Shown: positions 45,250-53,487, numbered from the stretch's first letter. The stretch: DNA of 64,000 nt from Hafnia paralvei ATCC 29927 (GCF_001655005.1 NZ_LXET01000021.1:36791-100790); one strand, 5' to 3'. Numbers and translations: made by a program. The notes: generated from the sequence alone by a model not told the origin.

Positions 45250-45975
45250 ATGAAGAAATTGACCCAAATTGCAGTACCCGCTCTGATGAGCATGTTGCTC
45301 TTGTCGAATGTTGCCTTTGCGGCTGTTCGTCCAGCGCTTACACGTGTTGTTGCTTTAGAAAGTGACAAAGAAACGTCTATCAAAATTTTGAATGATGATA
45401 AGACCCAAGATTATCTCGTTCAGTCTTGGCTCGAAGATCAAAAGGGTAATGATAAAGGTCTGCCGCTTATTTTGACTCCGCCGCTATTTAAAATTGGCGC
45501 GGGACGTGAAGGTAAGCTGCGTATGGTTGTCGTACCGGGAAGAATTCCTCAGGATCGTGAGTCGGTTTATTGGCTATGGATCCAAGAAGTACCTCCTGTG
45601 AGTAAAGTGCAGGGCAGCCAGTTACAGGTTGCCGTGCGTACTCGGCTGAAGGTGTTTATCCGCCCAACGACGCTAACAGAAAAATCAGCGGATACTGCGA
45701 GTAAACTGCAATGGCAAGTACGTCGTGAAGGGGGGAAAGAGTGGATAGTGGCGAATAATCCAACTGAATATTACGCCAGTTTGTCAGAGCTTTCAGTTAC
45801 CACCGGTGGCAAATCTATTCCTGTCGTAGATAAAAATGCCATGGTTCCCGCGAAAGGTGAGATGCGTTACGCCGCACCCGCCGGCGTTTCCGGTAAATCG
45901 GGTGTGCTGAACTATTCTACCATTAACGATTTTGGCGGTGAGACTCCGGTATTGCATCAATCTTTATCATTTTAA
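45250..45975 (+). CDS. Periplasmic fimbrial chaperone
   Basis: PapD-like two-domain immunoglobulin-fold chaperone, 241 residues. The signal peptide ends near residue 23 (NVAFA|AVRPAL). The family block LPLILTPPLFKIGAGREGKLRMVV and the SVYWLWIQEVPP segment with the usual hydrophobic G1 strand follow (VAVRTRLKVFIRP). Start is the ATG 11 bp after the usher stop. It donates a strand to the pilins of this operon. Confidence 0.92.
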   Translation: MKKLTQIAVPALMSMLLLSNVAFAAVRPALTRVVALESDKETSIKILNDDKTQDYLVQSWLEDQKGNDKGLPLILTPPLFKIGAGREGKLRMVVVPGRIPQDRESVYWLWIQEVPPVSKVQGSQLQVAVRTRLKVFIRPTTLTEKSADTASKLQWQVRREGGKEWIVANNPTEYYASLSELSVTTGGKSIPVVDKNAMVPAKGEMRYAAPAGVSGKSGVLNYSTINDFGGETPVLHQSLSF

Positions 45976-46000
45976 CGCGTCATCTAACGGACATTACTTC

Positions 46001-47167
46001 ATGAGTAGATGGTTGACCGCTTCTCGAGTTACAGCCGTGATGGCAACGTTATTACTTTTTTGCCTCTCTTCTGGCAACAGTTGGGCTGGCTTACATTGTG
46101 ATATTAATTCAGGGGGAGCGGCACCATTTTCTCCATTCACCCGAGAAAACCCCATTGCGGTAGACGAAAACACGCCCGATTACACCGTGGTTCTTTCGTT
46201 AGACTATGCTCAGTTTTTGCCAAATATGCGTTTGAGCTGCTCCTCAGATGGTCAAGAGTTTACGGCGCCAGCCAACTTTGATGGCAACATTACTCTCAGC
46301 CTCAGTGCTATAAACGATAAGGCACTTGATTGGACGGGAGAAGCTCAGACGACCAATAATGGCATCAAGTTAAAAATGTATATTAAGGCGGTGTCTTACA
46401 ACACAGACTCACTGGCAAATAGCTATTCACCGGCGTCGATGTCACCAGGAAAGCGCTTGGGAGTGGAATATCCAGTGATTAACGGCAAAGAAGACACCAC
46501 GCTATTTCAATTTGGTGCGCAATATAATGCGGACAAAACGCAGTATAAATATGATGGTAATTATAATTTTGCTATCGAATCGATGCGGGCTGAACTAATT
46601 AAATTTGGTTGGATACAATATCAGTCACAGGCAGTTATCCCCCCAGGGGCTCATTTAACCTTTACGATAGATGGTTTGTCCGGTGTGAATACGGTCGATG
46701 TTCCCTTGGGTTCAGGGGTATTTATGGCGTCACCATCGTGCAGTTTAGATTCTAAGCATCAAACCGTATCTTTAGGCAATATCAATAAAACGAGCGGCGG
46801 TACTTATCCGCAGCAAGGGCCATTGACCAGTTTCGGCATGGACTTCACCTGCAGCTCTTATACCAATAACGTGGAGTTCACTTTCGAAGATGCACATGCG
46901 ATTTTGCAAGGACGAGACACGCTTACCGTAAAAAGCGAAGCCGATGGGAAAACCTTAGATGGCATTGCTGTTGGACTGTTCGACAGCGCAGGAAAAGCGG
47001 TGAGAACGGGGACAAAACAGAATATTGGCGCTGCTCTAAAAGGAAAAAACACGACGCATTTTCAAGCTGCCATTATCCAAACTGCGCCGGAAATAACAGA
47101 TTCAAACAACAACAATTTTACAGGCGATATTACAGCAAAAGCTAACGTGACGATCACTTACTATTAA
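46001..47167 (+). CDS. Fimbrial tip adhesin
   Basis: 388 residues. Signal peptide to about residue 28 (NSWA|GLHCD), then a lectin-like N-terminal domain of about 200 residues and a C-terminal pilin domain from about 235 (MASPSCSLDSKHQTVSLGNI) ending KANVTITYY. The two-domain architecture is that of tip adhesins such as FimH-type proteins. Start chosen at MSRWLTAS; the open frame upstream overlaps the chaperone gene. Receptor unknown. Last gene of the operon. Confidence 0.85.
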   Translation: MSRWLTASRVTAVMATLLLFCLSSGNSWAGLHCDINSGGAAPFSPFTRENPIAVDENTPDYTVVLSLDYAQFLPNMRLSCSSDGQEFTAPANFDGNITLSLSAINDKALDWTGEAQTTNNGIKLKMYIKAVSYNTDSLANSYSPASMSPGKRLGVEYPVINGKEDTTLFQFGAQYNADKTQYKYDGNYNFAIESMRAELIKFGWIQYQSQAVIPPGAHLTFTIDGLSGVNTVDVPLGSGVFMASPSCSLDSKHQTVSLGNINKTSGGTYPQQGPLTSFGMDFTCSSYTNNVEFTFEDAHAILQGRDTLTVKSEADGKTLDGIAVGLFDSAGKAVRTGTKQNIGAALKGKNTTHFQAAIIQTAPEITDSNNNNFTGDITAKANVTITYY

Positions 47168-47190
47168 AGCGTCTGCTTGAGATATCACAA

Positions 47191-47218
47191 AAAACAGGAG
47201 CCTTTGGGCTCCTGTTTT
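47191..47218. terminator. Bidirectional intrinsic terminator
   Basis: A 12-bp perfect stem AAAACAGGAGCC/GGCTCCTGTTTT with loop TTTG. A and T runs on the two sides let it end both the fimbrial operon (+) and katA (-). Confidence 0.9.
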
Positions 47219-47239
47219 ACATTCTCTATTTAGGAATGA

Positions 47240-48673
47240 TTATTGACCTAATGCTTTCATGATTCCGGCGGCATAATCAGGGTGGATCTGCGCAAAGTGG
47301 CACAGAGCGCGTTTCTGAATGGCTTCAGGGACCTGAGAAAGTTCACCGGCGATGCGGGTGTACATGCGCTGATGTTCTTCTTCACTCAGCAGATTAAATA
47401 ACGCTCGCGGCTGAGAGTAGTAGTCGGTGTCTTCGCGATGATTCCAGTGATCGGCAGCACCTTCAAGAGTTAATGGCGGTTCACTGAAATCAGGCTGCTC
47501 TTGGAATACGCCAAAGCTGTTTGGCTCGTAGGTTGCACCGTTACCGCTGTTACCATCGACGCGCATAGCGCCATCGCGATGATAGTTATGGAACGGACAC
47601 TGCGGAGCGTTGACAGGGATCTGGTGGTGGTTCACACCCAGACGGTAGCGATGTGCATCACCGTAGGAGAACAGACGGCCTTGCAGCATTTTGTCTGGAG
47701 AGAAACCGATGCCAGGTACGACGTTGGCTGGGTTCATTGCCACTTGCTCAACTTCAGCAAAGTAGTTGTCTGGGTTACGGTTTAGCTCAAAGAAGCCGAC
47801 ATCGATTAGTGGGTAATCTTTGTGTGGCCAAACTTTGGTCAGGTCGAATGGATTGTATGGCGTTTGAGCCGCTTCTTTCTCTGGCATAATCTGCACCTGC
47901 AGATTCCAGCGAGGGAAATCCTTACGTTCGATGGCATCGTAGAGATCGCGCTGCGAGCTTTCACGATCTTTACCAACTAGCGCTTCGGCTTCATCGTCCA
48001 TCAGGTTTTCAATGCCTTGCTGGCAACGGAAGTGGAATTTCACCCAGAAGCGCTCGTTATCGGCATTGATAAAACTGAAGGTGTGGCTACCAAAACCATG
48101 CATATGACGGTATGACTTAGGCAGACCGCGGTCGCTGAAATCAATGGTCAACTGGTGGAAGGCTTCTGGCAGTTGAGAGAAGAAGTCCCATTTGTATACA
48201 GGGTTACGCAAGTTAGTACGTGGGTCGCGTTTTACAACATGGTTCAAATCAGGGAACTTCAGCGGATCGCGCAGATAGAAAACCGGAGTATCGTTACCCA
48301 CCAGATCCCAATTGCCTTCTTCAGTGTAAAACTTCATGGCGAAACCACGAATATCACGCTCTGCATCGGCTGCACCTCGCTCACCGGCGACGGTTGAGAA
48401 GCGAACCATCATGGGGGTTTGCTTACCGATCTCGGAGAAAATTTTAGCGCGGGTGTATTTGGTGATGTCGTGAGTAACGGTGAACGTACCGTGTGCGCCA
48501 GAGCCTTTCGCGTGCATGCGGCGTTCTGGGATCACTTCACGGTCAAAGTGGGCAAGTTTTTCAAGGAACCAGACGTCTTGTAACAGCATAGGGCCACGTG
48601 GGCCTGCTGTAATGACGTTGTTATTATCTACAACGGGTGCGCCTGCGGCGGTGGTCAGTCCTTTTTTGCTCAT
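47240..48673 (-). CDS. katA: Monofunctional heme catalase (small-subunit type)
   Basis: Decomposes hydrogen peroxide in the cytosol; 477 residues, clade 3 catalase. The distal His54 is in RRMHAKGSGAHG, the distal Asn in LVGNDTPVFYLRD, and the proximal heme ligand Tyr in GRLFSYGDAHRYRLG. The NADPH-binding region (HRYRLGVNHHQIPVN) is present. Strong ribosome site TAAGGAGAG before the ATG. Single gene. E. coli lacks this class and uses KatG/KatE instead, so this is a lineage-specific gene. Confidence 0.95.
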   Translation of the reverse strand: MSKKGLTTAAGAPVVDNNNVITAGPRGPMLLQDVWFLEKLAHFDREVIPERRMHAKGSGAHGTFTVTHDITKYTRAKIFSEIGKQTPMMVRFSTVAGERGAADAERDIRGFAMKFYTEEGNWDLVGNDTPVFYLRDPLKFPDLNHVVKRDPRTNLRNPVYKWDFFSQLPEAFHQLTIDFSDRGLPKSYRHMHGFGSHTFSFINADNERFWVKFHFRCQQGIENLMDDEAEALVGKDRESSQRDLYDAIERKDFPRWNLQVQIMPEKEAAQTPYNPFDLTKVWPHKDYPLIDVGFFELNRNPDNYFAEVEQVAMNPANVVPGIGFSPDKMLQGRLFSYGDAHRYRLGVNHHQIPVNAPQCPFHNYHRDGAMRVDGNSGNGATYEPNSFGVFQEQPDFSEPPLTLEGAADHWNHREDTDYYSQPRALFNLLSEEEHQRMYTRIAGELSQVPEAIQKRALCHFAQIHPDYAAGIMKALGQ

Positions 48674-49070
48674 TACGTCTCTCCTTAATCAAGAGTCAGT
48701 GAATTGCTTCAACCGGGTGATACCTGTCGTTTTTTCGGGTTACCGCATCAATGCGTAACGCCAATCACTTGAGGTACTGCTCTTCAGCTAAATCCAAAAT
48801 ATGTAGCTGACATAAAAGATCGCTCTGTGAATACCGGCTTTCCATAATTGTTCCACAAACCAATCTAATGAATATTTGTAGACCTCTTACTGATCTCACG
48901 CAAATAGTTAGGGCTTATTAACCATATCGCTAAAAGTTATCAGACACATAATTGGTTAATTTTTTTACAAATAATAGTGGTTTTTTAGCTGGTTCTTGTT
49001 GATGTTTCGTTTAAACTCTCGCTCACCGGAACTGGCTATCCGGCCTACTATTTTTAAGGAAAATCATATA
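48674..49070. other. katA/yfaZ divergent intergenic region
   Basis: 397 bp without a supported gene. It contains the promoters of katA and yfaZ. The right half is AT-rich with T runs. A small CGCAT/ATGCG inverted repeat lies near 48745. No clear OxyR or other operator was identified by eye. Confidence 0.4.
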
Positions 49071-49616
49071 ATGAAAAAGATCGTTTTGGGCTGCGCGTGT
49101 GCCGCTCTGTTTTCTGCTTCAGCAGCAAATGCTATTACTGTGCATGGGCAAGTAGGCGAACACTACACCAACGTTGAAGCGGGTTTTGGGACTGACTCTG
49201 CAGGTTTATATTCCACATTGGATTGGGCGCATAATGATAGTGATGGCGACGTGGCGGGGTTAGGTTTAGGTATTAATCTTCCTTTAGGCCCATTCTTAGC
49301 TTCTGCTGGCGGAAAAGCGCTGTATTTAAACCCACAAAAAGATGGTGGTGATGATTATGCTGTTGCGGCGGGTGGTGGAATTCAGTGGCCAATCACGCGT
49401 CATTTCACGCTGTATGGCGAAGGGTATTATTCTCCGGAATCGCTGTCTAGTGGCATTAATAACTACAAAGAGGCGAGCGCCGGCATGCGTTGGAACGTCA
49501 TTCGTCCAGTAACCATTGATGTCGGTTATCGCTATATTGAAATCAGTGGTAAAGACGGTAACCGCGATAACGTCGTGGCCGACGGTGCGTATGTGGGCGC
49601 CGGTATCGGTTTCTAA
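49071..49616 (+). CDS. yfaZ: YfaZ-family outer-membrane beta-barrel protein
   Basis: Predicted small porin-like barrel, 181 residues. The signal peptide MKKIVLGCACAALFSASAANA precedes alternating amphipathic strands, with the conserved GLGLGINLPLGPFLASAGGKALY and SAGMRWNVIRPVTIDVGYRYIEISGKDGNRDNVVADGAYVG. It matches E. coli YfaZ (180 residues) throughout. Start at 49071 supported by TAAGGA and the signal peptide. Function unknown. Confidence 0.92.
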   Translation: MKKIVLGCACAALFSASAANAITVHGQVGEHYTNVEAGFGTDSAGLYSTLDWAHNDSDGDVAGLGLGINLPLGPFLASAGGKALYLNPQKDGGDDYAVAAGGGIQWPITRHFTLYGEGYYSPESLSSGINNYKEASAGMRWNVIRPVTIDVGYRYIEISGKDGNRDNVVADGAYVGAGIGF

Positions 49617-49638
49617 ACCACACGAAACGAGAATCTTT

Positions 49639-49670
49639 AAAAGCGCCGCGTATTTTCGGCGCTTTTATTT
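49639..49670. terminator. Bidirectional intrinsic terminator
   Basis: A 10-bp stem AAAAGCGCCG/CGGCGCTTTT with an 8-nt loop lies between convergent yfaZ (+) and the accessory trpS (-). Confidence 0.9.
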
Positions 49671-49674
49671 TATC

Positions 49675-50691
49675 TCAAAACATGACGGGCAATCCCAAAC
49701 CACGTTTTACTTCGCTCAGCGTTTGCTGGGTCACTTCATGTGCTTTTTCCGTTCCTGCCTGCAAGATGTCCATGAGTGCCGCTTTATCCGCGCTGAACTG
49801 CTGACGCCGTTCACGGATAGGGGAGAGTAATGCTTGCAAACACGCTTCCAGTTCCTGTTTGCACTGGCGATCGCCCAAACCGCCGCGTTGGTAATGCTCT
49901 TTCAATGCAGCTACCTGTGCTTGATCTGGGTGGAATGCGTCTAGATAGGTAAATACGACATTCCCTTCAACCTGACCAGGATCGCTAACGCGCAGATGAT
50001 TAGGGTCGGTATACATGGCATGAACGGCTTTGCTGATGTCGTCTTCACTGGCGGAAAGCGTCAGTGTGTTACCTAAGGATTTAGACATTTTGGCGTTACC
50101 ATCAATTCCCGGCAGACGACTGACGCTGCTGAGCATGGCTTGGCAAGGAACCAACACGGGATTAGGCAACAGGCTGTTCATTTTATGTACAATTTCATTG
50201 GTTTGCTCAAGCATGGGTAATTGGTCGTCACCCACTGGTACTCTGTCGGCTTTAAACGCGGTGATATCAGCGGCCTGACTGATAGGGTAGACCAAAAAAC
50301 CGGTTGGAAGGCTACGGGAGAAGCCTTTCTGTGCGATTTCGGCTTTCACCGTAGGGTTGCGCTCTACGCGAGCTACGGTGACGATATTCATATACAGCAT
50401 AGTGAGTTCGGCCAATGCGGGAAGGGCAGACTGCAAACAAATCGTGGTTTTTGCAGGGTCGATCCCCACCGCCAGATAATCAGCCATGACTTCGAAAATA
50501 TTTTGGGAAATTTTCTGTGGGTTACTGCCGTTATCGGTAAGACCTTGCAGGTCGGCAATGAGCACATACTGCGGGTAACGATCTTGCAGCGTAACTCGCT
50601 GGCGTAGGGAGCCGACATAATGGCCGAGGTGCAATGGGCCTGTAGGACGATCGCCTGTGAGGATAGTGTGTGAATTGGTGGAATTGATCAT
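49675..50691 (-). CDS. trpS2: Accessory tryptophanyl-tRNA synthetase, Gram-positive-like
   Basis: Class I synthetase that charges tRNA-Trp with tryptophan, cytosolic; 338 residues. The HIGH-type motif is HLGH (21-24, in GDRPTGPLHLGHYVG) and the KMSKS motif is at 201-205. The sequence (for example NIVTVARVERNPTVKAEIAQKGF and PTGFLVYPISQAADITAFKAD) follows the streptococcal type and is clearly unlike E. coli TrpS, so it is a second, probably acquired, enzyme. Gln49 in IADLQGLTDN occupies the position of the His linked to indolmycin sensitivity in other TrpRS. Upstream are a Trp-rich leader peptide, an attenuator-like hairpin and a hairpin covering its AGGAG ribosome site. The symbol is descriptive. 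Confidence 0.93.
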   Translation of the reverse strand: MINSTNSHTILTGDRPTGPLHLGHYVGSLRQRVTLQDRYPQYVLIADLQGLTDNGSNPQKISQNIFEVMADYLAVGIDPAKTTICLQSALPALAELTMLYMNIVTVARVERNPTVKAEIAQKGFSRSLPTGFLVYPISQAADITAFKADRVPVGDDQLPMLEQTNEIVHKMNSLLPNPVLVPCQAMLSSVSRLPGIDGNAKMSKSLGNTLTLSASEDDISKAVHAMYTDPNHLRVSDPGQVEGNVVFTYLDAFHPDQAQVAALKEHYQRGGLGDRQCKQELEACLQALLSPIRERRQQFSADKAALMDILQAGTEKAHEVTQQTLSEVKRGLGLPVMF

Positions 50692-50695
50692 GCAA

Positions 50696-50722
50696 TGCTC
50701 CTAAAAAAAATTTGCCGGAGCA
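50696..50722 (-). promoter_or_regulatory. Hairpin masking the trpS2 ribosome site, with T8 tract
   Basis: On the minus strand TGCTCC pairs with GGAGCA, which contains the trpS2 Shine-Dalgarno; the loop carries eight T. The CTCCGGC just before this T run can alternatively pair with GCCGGAG inside the attenuator hairpin, giving a GC stem followed by AAATTTTTTTT. Confidence 0.5.
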
Positions 50723-50737
50723 CGCCTTCAAATGCAA

Positions 50738-50761
50738 ACAAGCCGCCCTCCGGCGGCTTGT
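50738..50761 (-). promoter_or_regulatory. Transcription attenuator hairpin (3:4 stem) ahead of trpS2
   Basis: A 10-bp perfect stem ACAAGCCGCC/GGCGGCTTGT with a 4-nt loop, on the minus strand between leader peptide and trpS2. Its first arm GCCGCC (50752-50757) can instead pair with GGCGGC at 50793-50798, just past the leader stop codon. That is the expected antiterminator. Downstream sequence is T-rich (TTTGCATTT). Confidence 0.75.
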
Positions 50762-50799
50762 ATAAGATATGTTTGAACCAACAAAATCCTGTGCCGCCG

Positions 50800-50853
50800 C
50801 TAGATGCAGCGCCACCAACGGGCAACGTGAGACGTTCGGATTGTGCTATTCAT
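50800..50853 (-). CDS. Trp leader peptide of the trpS2 attenuator
   Basis: A 17-codon frame encodes MNSTIRTSHVARWWRCI and ends with TAG. Two adjacent TGG codons (residues 13-14, at 50812-50817) sit just before the stop, as in trp operon leader peptides. It starts 18 bp after the tyrP stop with TAGG as ribosome site. A ribosome stalled at the Trp codons would leave the GGCGGC segment free to form the antiterminator; one reaching the stop would cover it. Confidence 0.75.
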   Translation of the reverse strand: MNSTIRTSHVARWWRCI

Positions 50854-50871
50854 GTTTGTAACCTATCAAAT

Positions 50872-52083
50872 TTAACCTACAGCTGGCAAGAGCCCTGAGG
50901 CAATTGACAGTTGGACTGCAATCACCGCGACGCCACAAGCAAATACCAGTACCAGCAATGGCTTGCCACCCACCACTCGATATCCTTCTTGTGGATGATG
51001 TTTACGTGTTTGCCACACTAGCATTGATGGGATTAACAGTGCTAGAACGGCCAATGCAACGGCCGCATAGCCGAGTGCCATGACAAAGCCCTGCGGATAA
51101 AACAGCGCAAAAGCCAGCGGTGGGAGGAAGGTCATTAAGCCCGTCTGCGCACGTCCAGACGCCTTATTACTGCGTTGGAACAGGTCTGCTAAATAGTCAA
51201 ATAACCCCAGTGCGACGCCAAGGAAAGAGGTGGCTAACGCTAAATCGGCAAACAGATGAACGGCGAGTTCCACGTGTGGCGTAGCGACAACTTCGCGCAC
51301 AGCCTGTAGCAGGCCATTTAGACCTGATTGAGCGGCAAGGATACCAACAAAGCTGGATGAGCTAATAGACCCCAGCGTGGCTAATTGCCAGAAAATATAG
51401 GCAATTAGCGGGATGGCGCTGCCGATGATAAATACCCAGCGCAGTTTACGCAGATTGCCATTCATGTAGCTAACAATGCTCGGCACGCTGCCGTGGAAAC
51501 CAAAAGAGGTGAAAATCACAGGAATAGCTGACAGCGCTAGTCCTTTTTCCAGTGGCATCGTCAGCAGGTTGGCTTGATGAACATGCGGCATCATCAGAGT
51601 AAGCATGATGATCAGCAAGATGATTTTGGCGCTAAACAACACACGGTTAAACATATCTACCGAGTGGGTGCCGATGCACACAATGCCGCCCGCAATCAGA
51701 GTAAATAGGAGTACCCCAGCGCTTGGCTTAATTTCGAATGATAGCCATTGGCTCAGGCTGGAGGCGAGCAGTTCACCGGCCCCGCTAATATAGGCGGCGG
51801 TGAGTGCATACATCAAAAATAGCATGCTAGCGCCGGTCAGCCATTGCCCAGATCGCCCAAGATAATGCTTAGCTAAAGTGCCCAGCCCGGTATCTGCGGA
51901 CTGGTGTTGATAAACTTCAACCAAAAGCAGCGCCGTGTAGCACATCAGCGCCCATAGGGTCACTAACATGATAAAAGTGGTACCAAAGCCTACGCCAGCG
52001 GCGGCGAGCGGCATTGCCAGCATTCCCGCTCCAATCGTGGTGCCTGCGACGATGAAAATACTGCCAAGAGTGCGATTCTTCAC
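50872..52083 (-). CDS. tyrP: Tyrosine-specific transport protein
   Basis: Proton-coupled aromatic amino acid permease of the HAAAP family with 11 predicted helices. From the GTG at 52083 it has 403 residues, exactly the E. coli TyrP length, and starts VKNRTLGSIFIVAGTTIGAGM as TyrP does. GTG is preferred because AGAGGAAAGC lies directly upstream; an ATG nine codons earlier has no homologous sequence. A TyrR strong/weak box pair is in its promoter. The trpS2 leader begins 18 bp after its stop, so read-through into trpS2 is likely. Confidence 0.93.
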   Translation of the reverse strand: MKNRTLGSIFIVAGTTIGAGMLAMPLAAAGVGFGTTFIMLVTLWALMCYTALLLVEVYQHQSADTGLGTLAKHYLGRSGQWLTGASMLFLMYALTAAYISGAGELLASSLSQWLSFEIKPSAGVLLFTLIAGGIVCIGTHSVDMFNRVLFSAKIILLIIMLTLMMPHVHQANLLTMPLEKGLALSAIPVIFTSFGFHGSVPSIVSYMNGNLRKLRWVFIIGSAIPLIAYIFWQLATLGSISSSSFVGILAAQSGLNGLLQAVREVVATPHVELAVHLFADLALATSFLGVALGLFDYLADLFQRSNKASGRAQTGLMTFLPPLAFALFYPQGFVMALGYAAVALAVLALLIPSMLVWQTRKHHPQEGYRVVGGKPLLVLVFACGVAVIAVQLSIASGLLPAVG

Positions 52084-52150
52084 GCTTTCCTCTGCATTAA
52101 AACGATCCAATACTATTTATGCCCTGCAGGGTAAGTGAAAAGTTTATTCT

Positions 52151-52168
52151 CGTCAAACTGGCGTTACA
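52151..52168 (-). promoter_or_regulatory. Weak TyrR box of tyrP
   Basis: On the minus strand TGTAACGCCAGTTTGACG keeps the invariant G and C of the TyrR box at the right spacing. It overlaps a TTGACG that suits a -35. It is 5 bp from the strong box (start to start 23 bp). Confidence 0.5.
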
Positions 52169-52173
52169 TTGAG

Positions 52174-52191
52174 TGTAAACAATAAATTACA
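52174..52191. promoter_or_regulatory. Strong TyrR box of tyrP
   Basis: TGTAAACAATAAATTACA fits TGTAAA-N6-TTTACA with one mismatch. It lies 91-108 bp upstream of the tyrP start. The strong-plus-weak arrangement is the known tyrP pattern, through which tyrosine represses and phenylalanine activates. Confidence 0.75.
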
Positions 52192-52293
52192 TTCAACGAG
52201 ATATTAAATTATCGTCATTAAGCATTGTGTTGTTAGAACGCTGTTTCTAAAGTGGTGTTGTGTCTTATTGACGAAATTATTTAGGAGAGGCGG

Positions 52294-53487
52294 ATGTTAC
52301 GTCTAGAAATGCTCTGTACGGGTGACGAAGTTCTGCATGGTCAGATCGTGGATACCAATTCCGCATGGCTGGCGGATTATCTTTTTCAGCAAGGCATCCC
52401 GATGCGTTCACGTAGCACCGTGGGTGATTCACTGGAAGATTTAGTGTCCACGCTACAGCTACGAAGCCAGTATGCGGATGTTTTGATCGTTAACGGCGGG
52501 CTGGGGCCAACCAGCGACGATCTCAGCGCTCAGGCCGCGGCTGAGGCACTTGGTGAGTCGTTGGTGGTGCACCCAGAATGGATTGCGCGCATGGAGGCGT
52601 ATTTCGCTTCACGCGGTCGGCCTATGTCGGAGAGTAATCGGAAACAGGCAATGATCCCCGCCAGCGCCGAGATGATTGATAACCCAGTGGGTACCGCCTG
52701 TGGTTTCAGTATTCAACTCAATGATTGCTGGATTTTCTTTACGCCGGGCGTTCCGTCTGAATTTAAGGTCATGGTTGAACAGCAAATCGTGCCACGCTTA
52801 CGCCAGCGTTTCCCGCAGACGGAATCACCGTTGTGTTTACGCCTCACCACGTTTGGTCGTTCAGAAAGTGGTTTGGCGCAGCAATTGGACTCCTTGCCTC
52901 TGCCGCCCGATACCACGCTGGGTTATCGTTCCTCTATGCCAATTATTGAGCTGAAACTCACTGGGCCATCTTCCCAGCGCGAAGAGATGCTGAACGTCTG
53001 GCAACACGTTCGCGCCGTAGCAGGGGAGAACTGCATATTTGAAGGCACCGCAGGGCTACCCCATGATGTCGCCTTAGGTCTGCGGGAAAAGGGCCTACGT
53101 TTGGCGCTGAGCGAGCAGTTTACCGCGGGTTTATTAAGCTGGCAGTTGCGTTCCGTTGATGCTCCACTCGCAAACAGCGAACTGCCAGAACATATGGGCA
53201 ATAGCACTTTGAAAGAGGTGGCTGCTCGCGCCCGTATTTTAGCCACGCATAGCGGAGCTGACTTGACGATTGCCATCGGTGAGTTACAAGACGACCGCAT
53301 CAGCGTGGTTCTGCATTCACAGCAGGAAACTTTCGGACAAACGATGGCCTACAGTTCACAACGCCACAGCCAGAAGATCCGTCAAGAAATGACCGCCATG
53401 TTGGCGTTGGACATGCTGCGCCGTTGGCTGAATGATGAGTCACCTTATGGCAACTACGAGTGGTTAAAGCCTGAAGCGTTGCTGTGA
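52294..53487 (+). CDS. yfaY: CinA-like protein YfaY
   Basis: 397-residue member of the CinA/competence-damage family. The N-terminal molybdopterin-binding-like (MoCF) domain starts MLRLEMLCTGDEVLHGQIVDTNSAWLADYLFQQG and contains NGGLGPTSDDLSA; the C-terminal part resembles the nicotinamide-nucleotide amidohydrolase domain but is divergent. It aligns along its length with E. coli YfaY (about 400). Ribosome site TTAGGAGAGG before the ATG. Single gene divergent from tyrP. The enzymatic activity of YfaY itself is uncertain. Confidence 0.92.
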   Translation: MLRLEMLCTGDEVLHGQIVDTNSAWLADYLFQQGIPMRSRSTVGDSLEDLVSTLQLRSQYADVLIVNGGLGPTSDDLSAQAAAEALGESLVVHPEWIARMEAYFASRGRPMSESNRKQAMIPASAEMIDNPVGTACGFSIQLNDCWIFFTPGVPSEFKVMVEQQIVPRLRQRFPQTESPLCLRLTTFGRSESGLAQQLDSLPLPPDTTLGYRSSMPIIELKLTGPSSQREEMLNVWQHVRAVAGENCIFEGTAGLPHDVALGLREKGLRLALSEQFTAGLLSWQLRSVDAPLANSELPEHMGNSTLKEVAARARILATHSGADLTIAIGELQDDRISVVLHSQQETFGQTMAYSSQRHSQKIRQEMTAMLALDMLRRWLNDESPYGNYEWLKPEALL

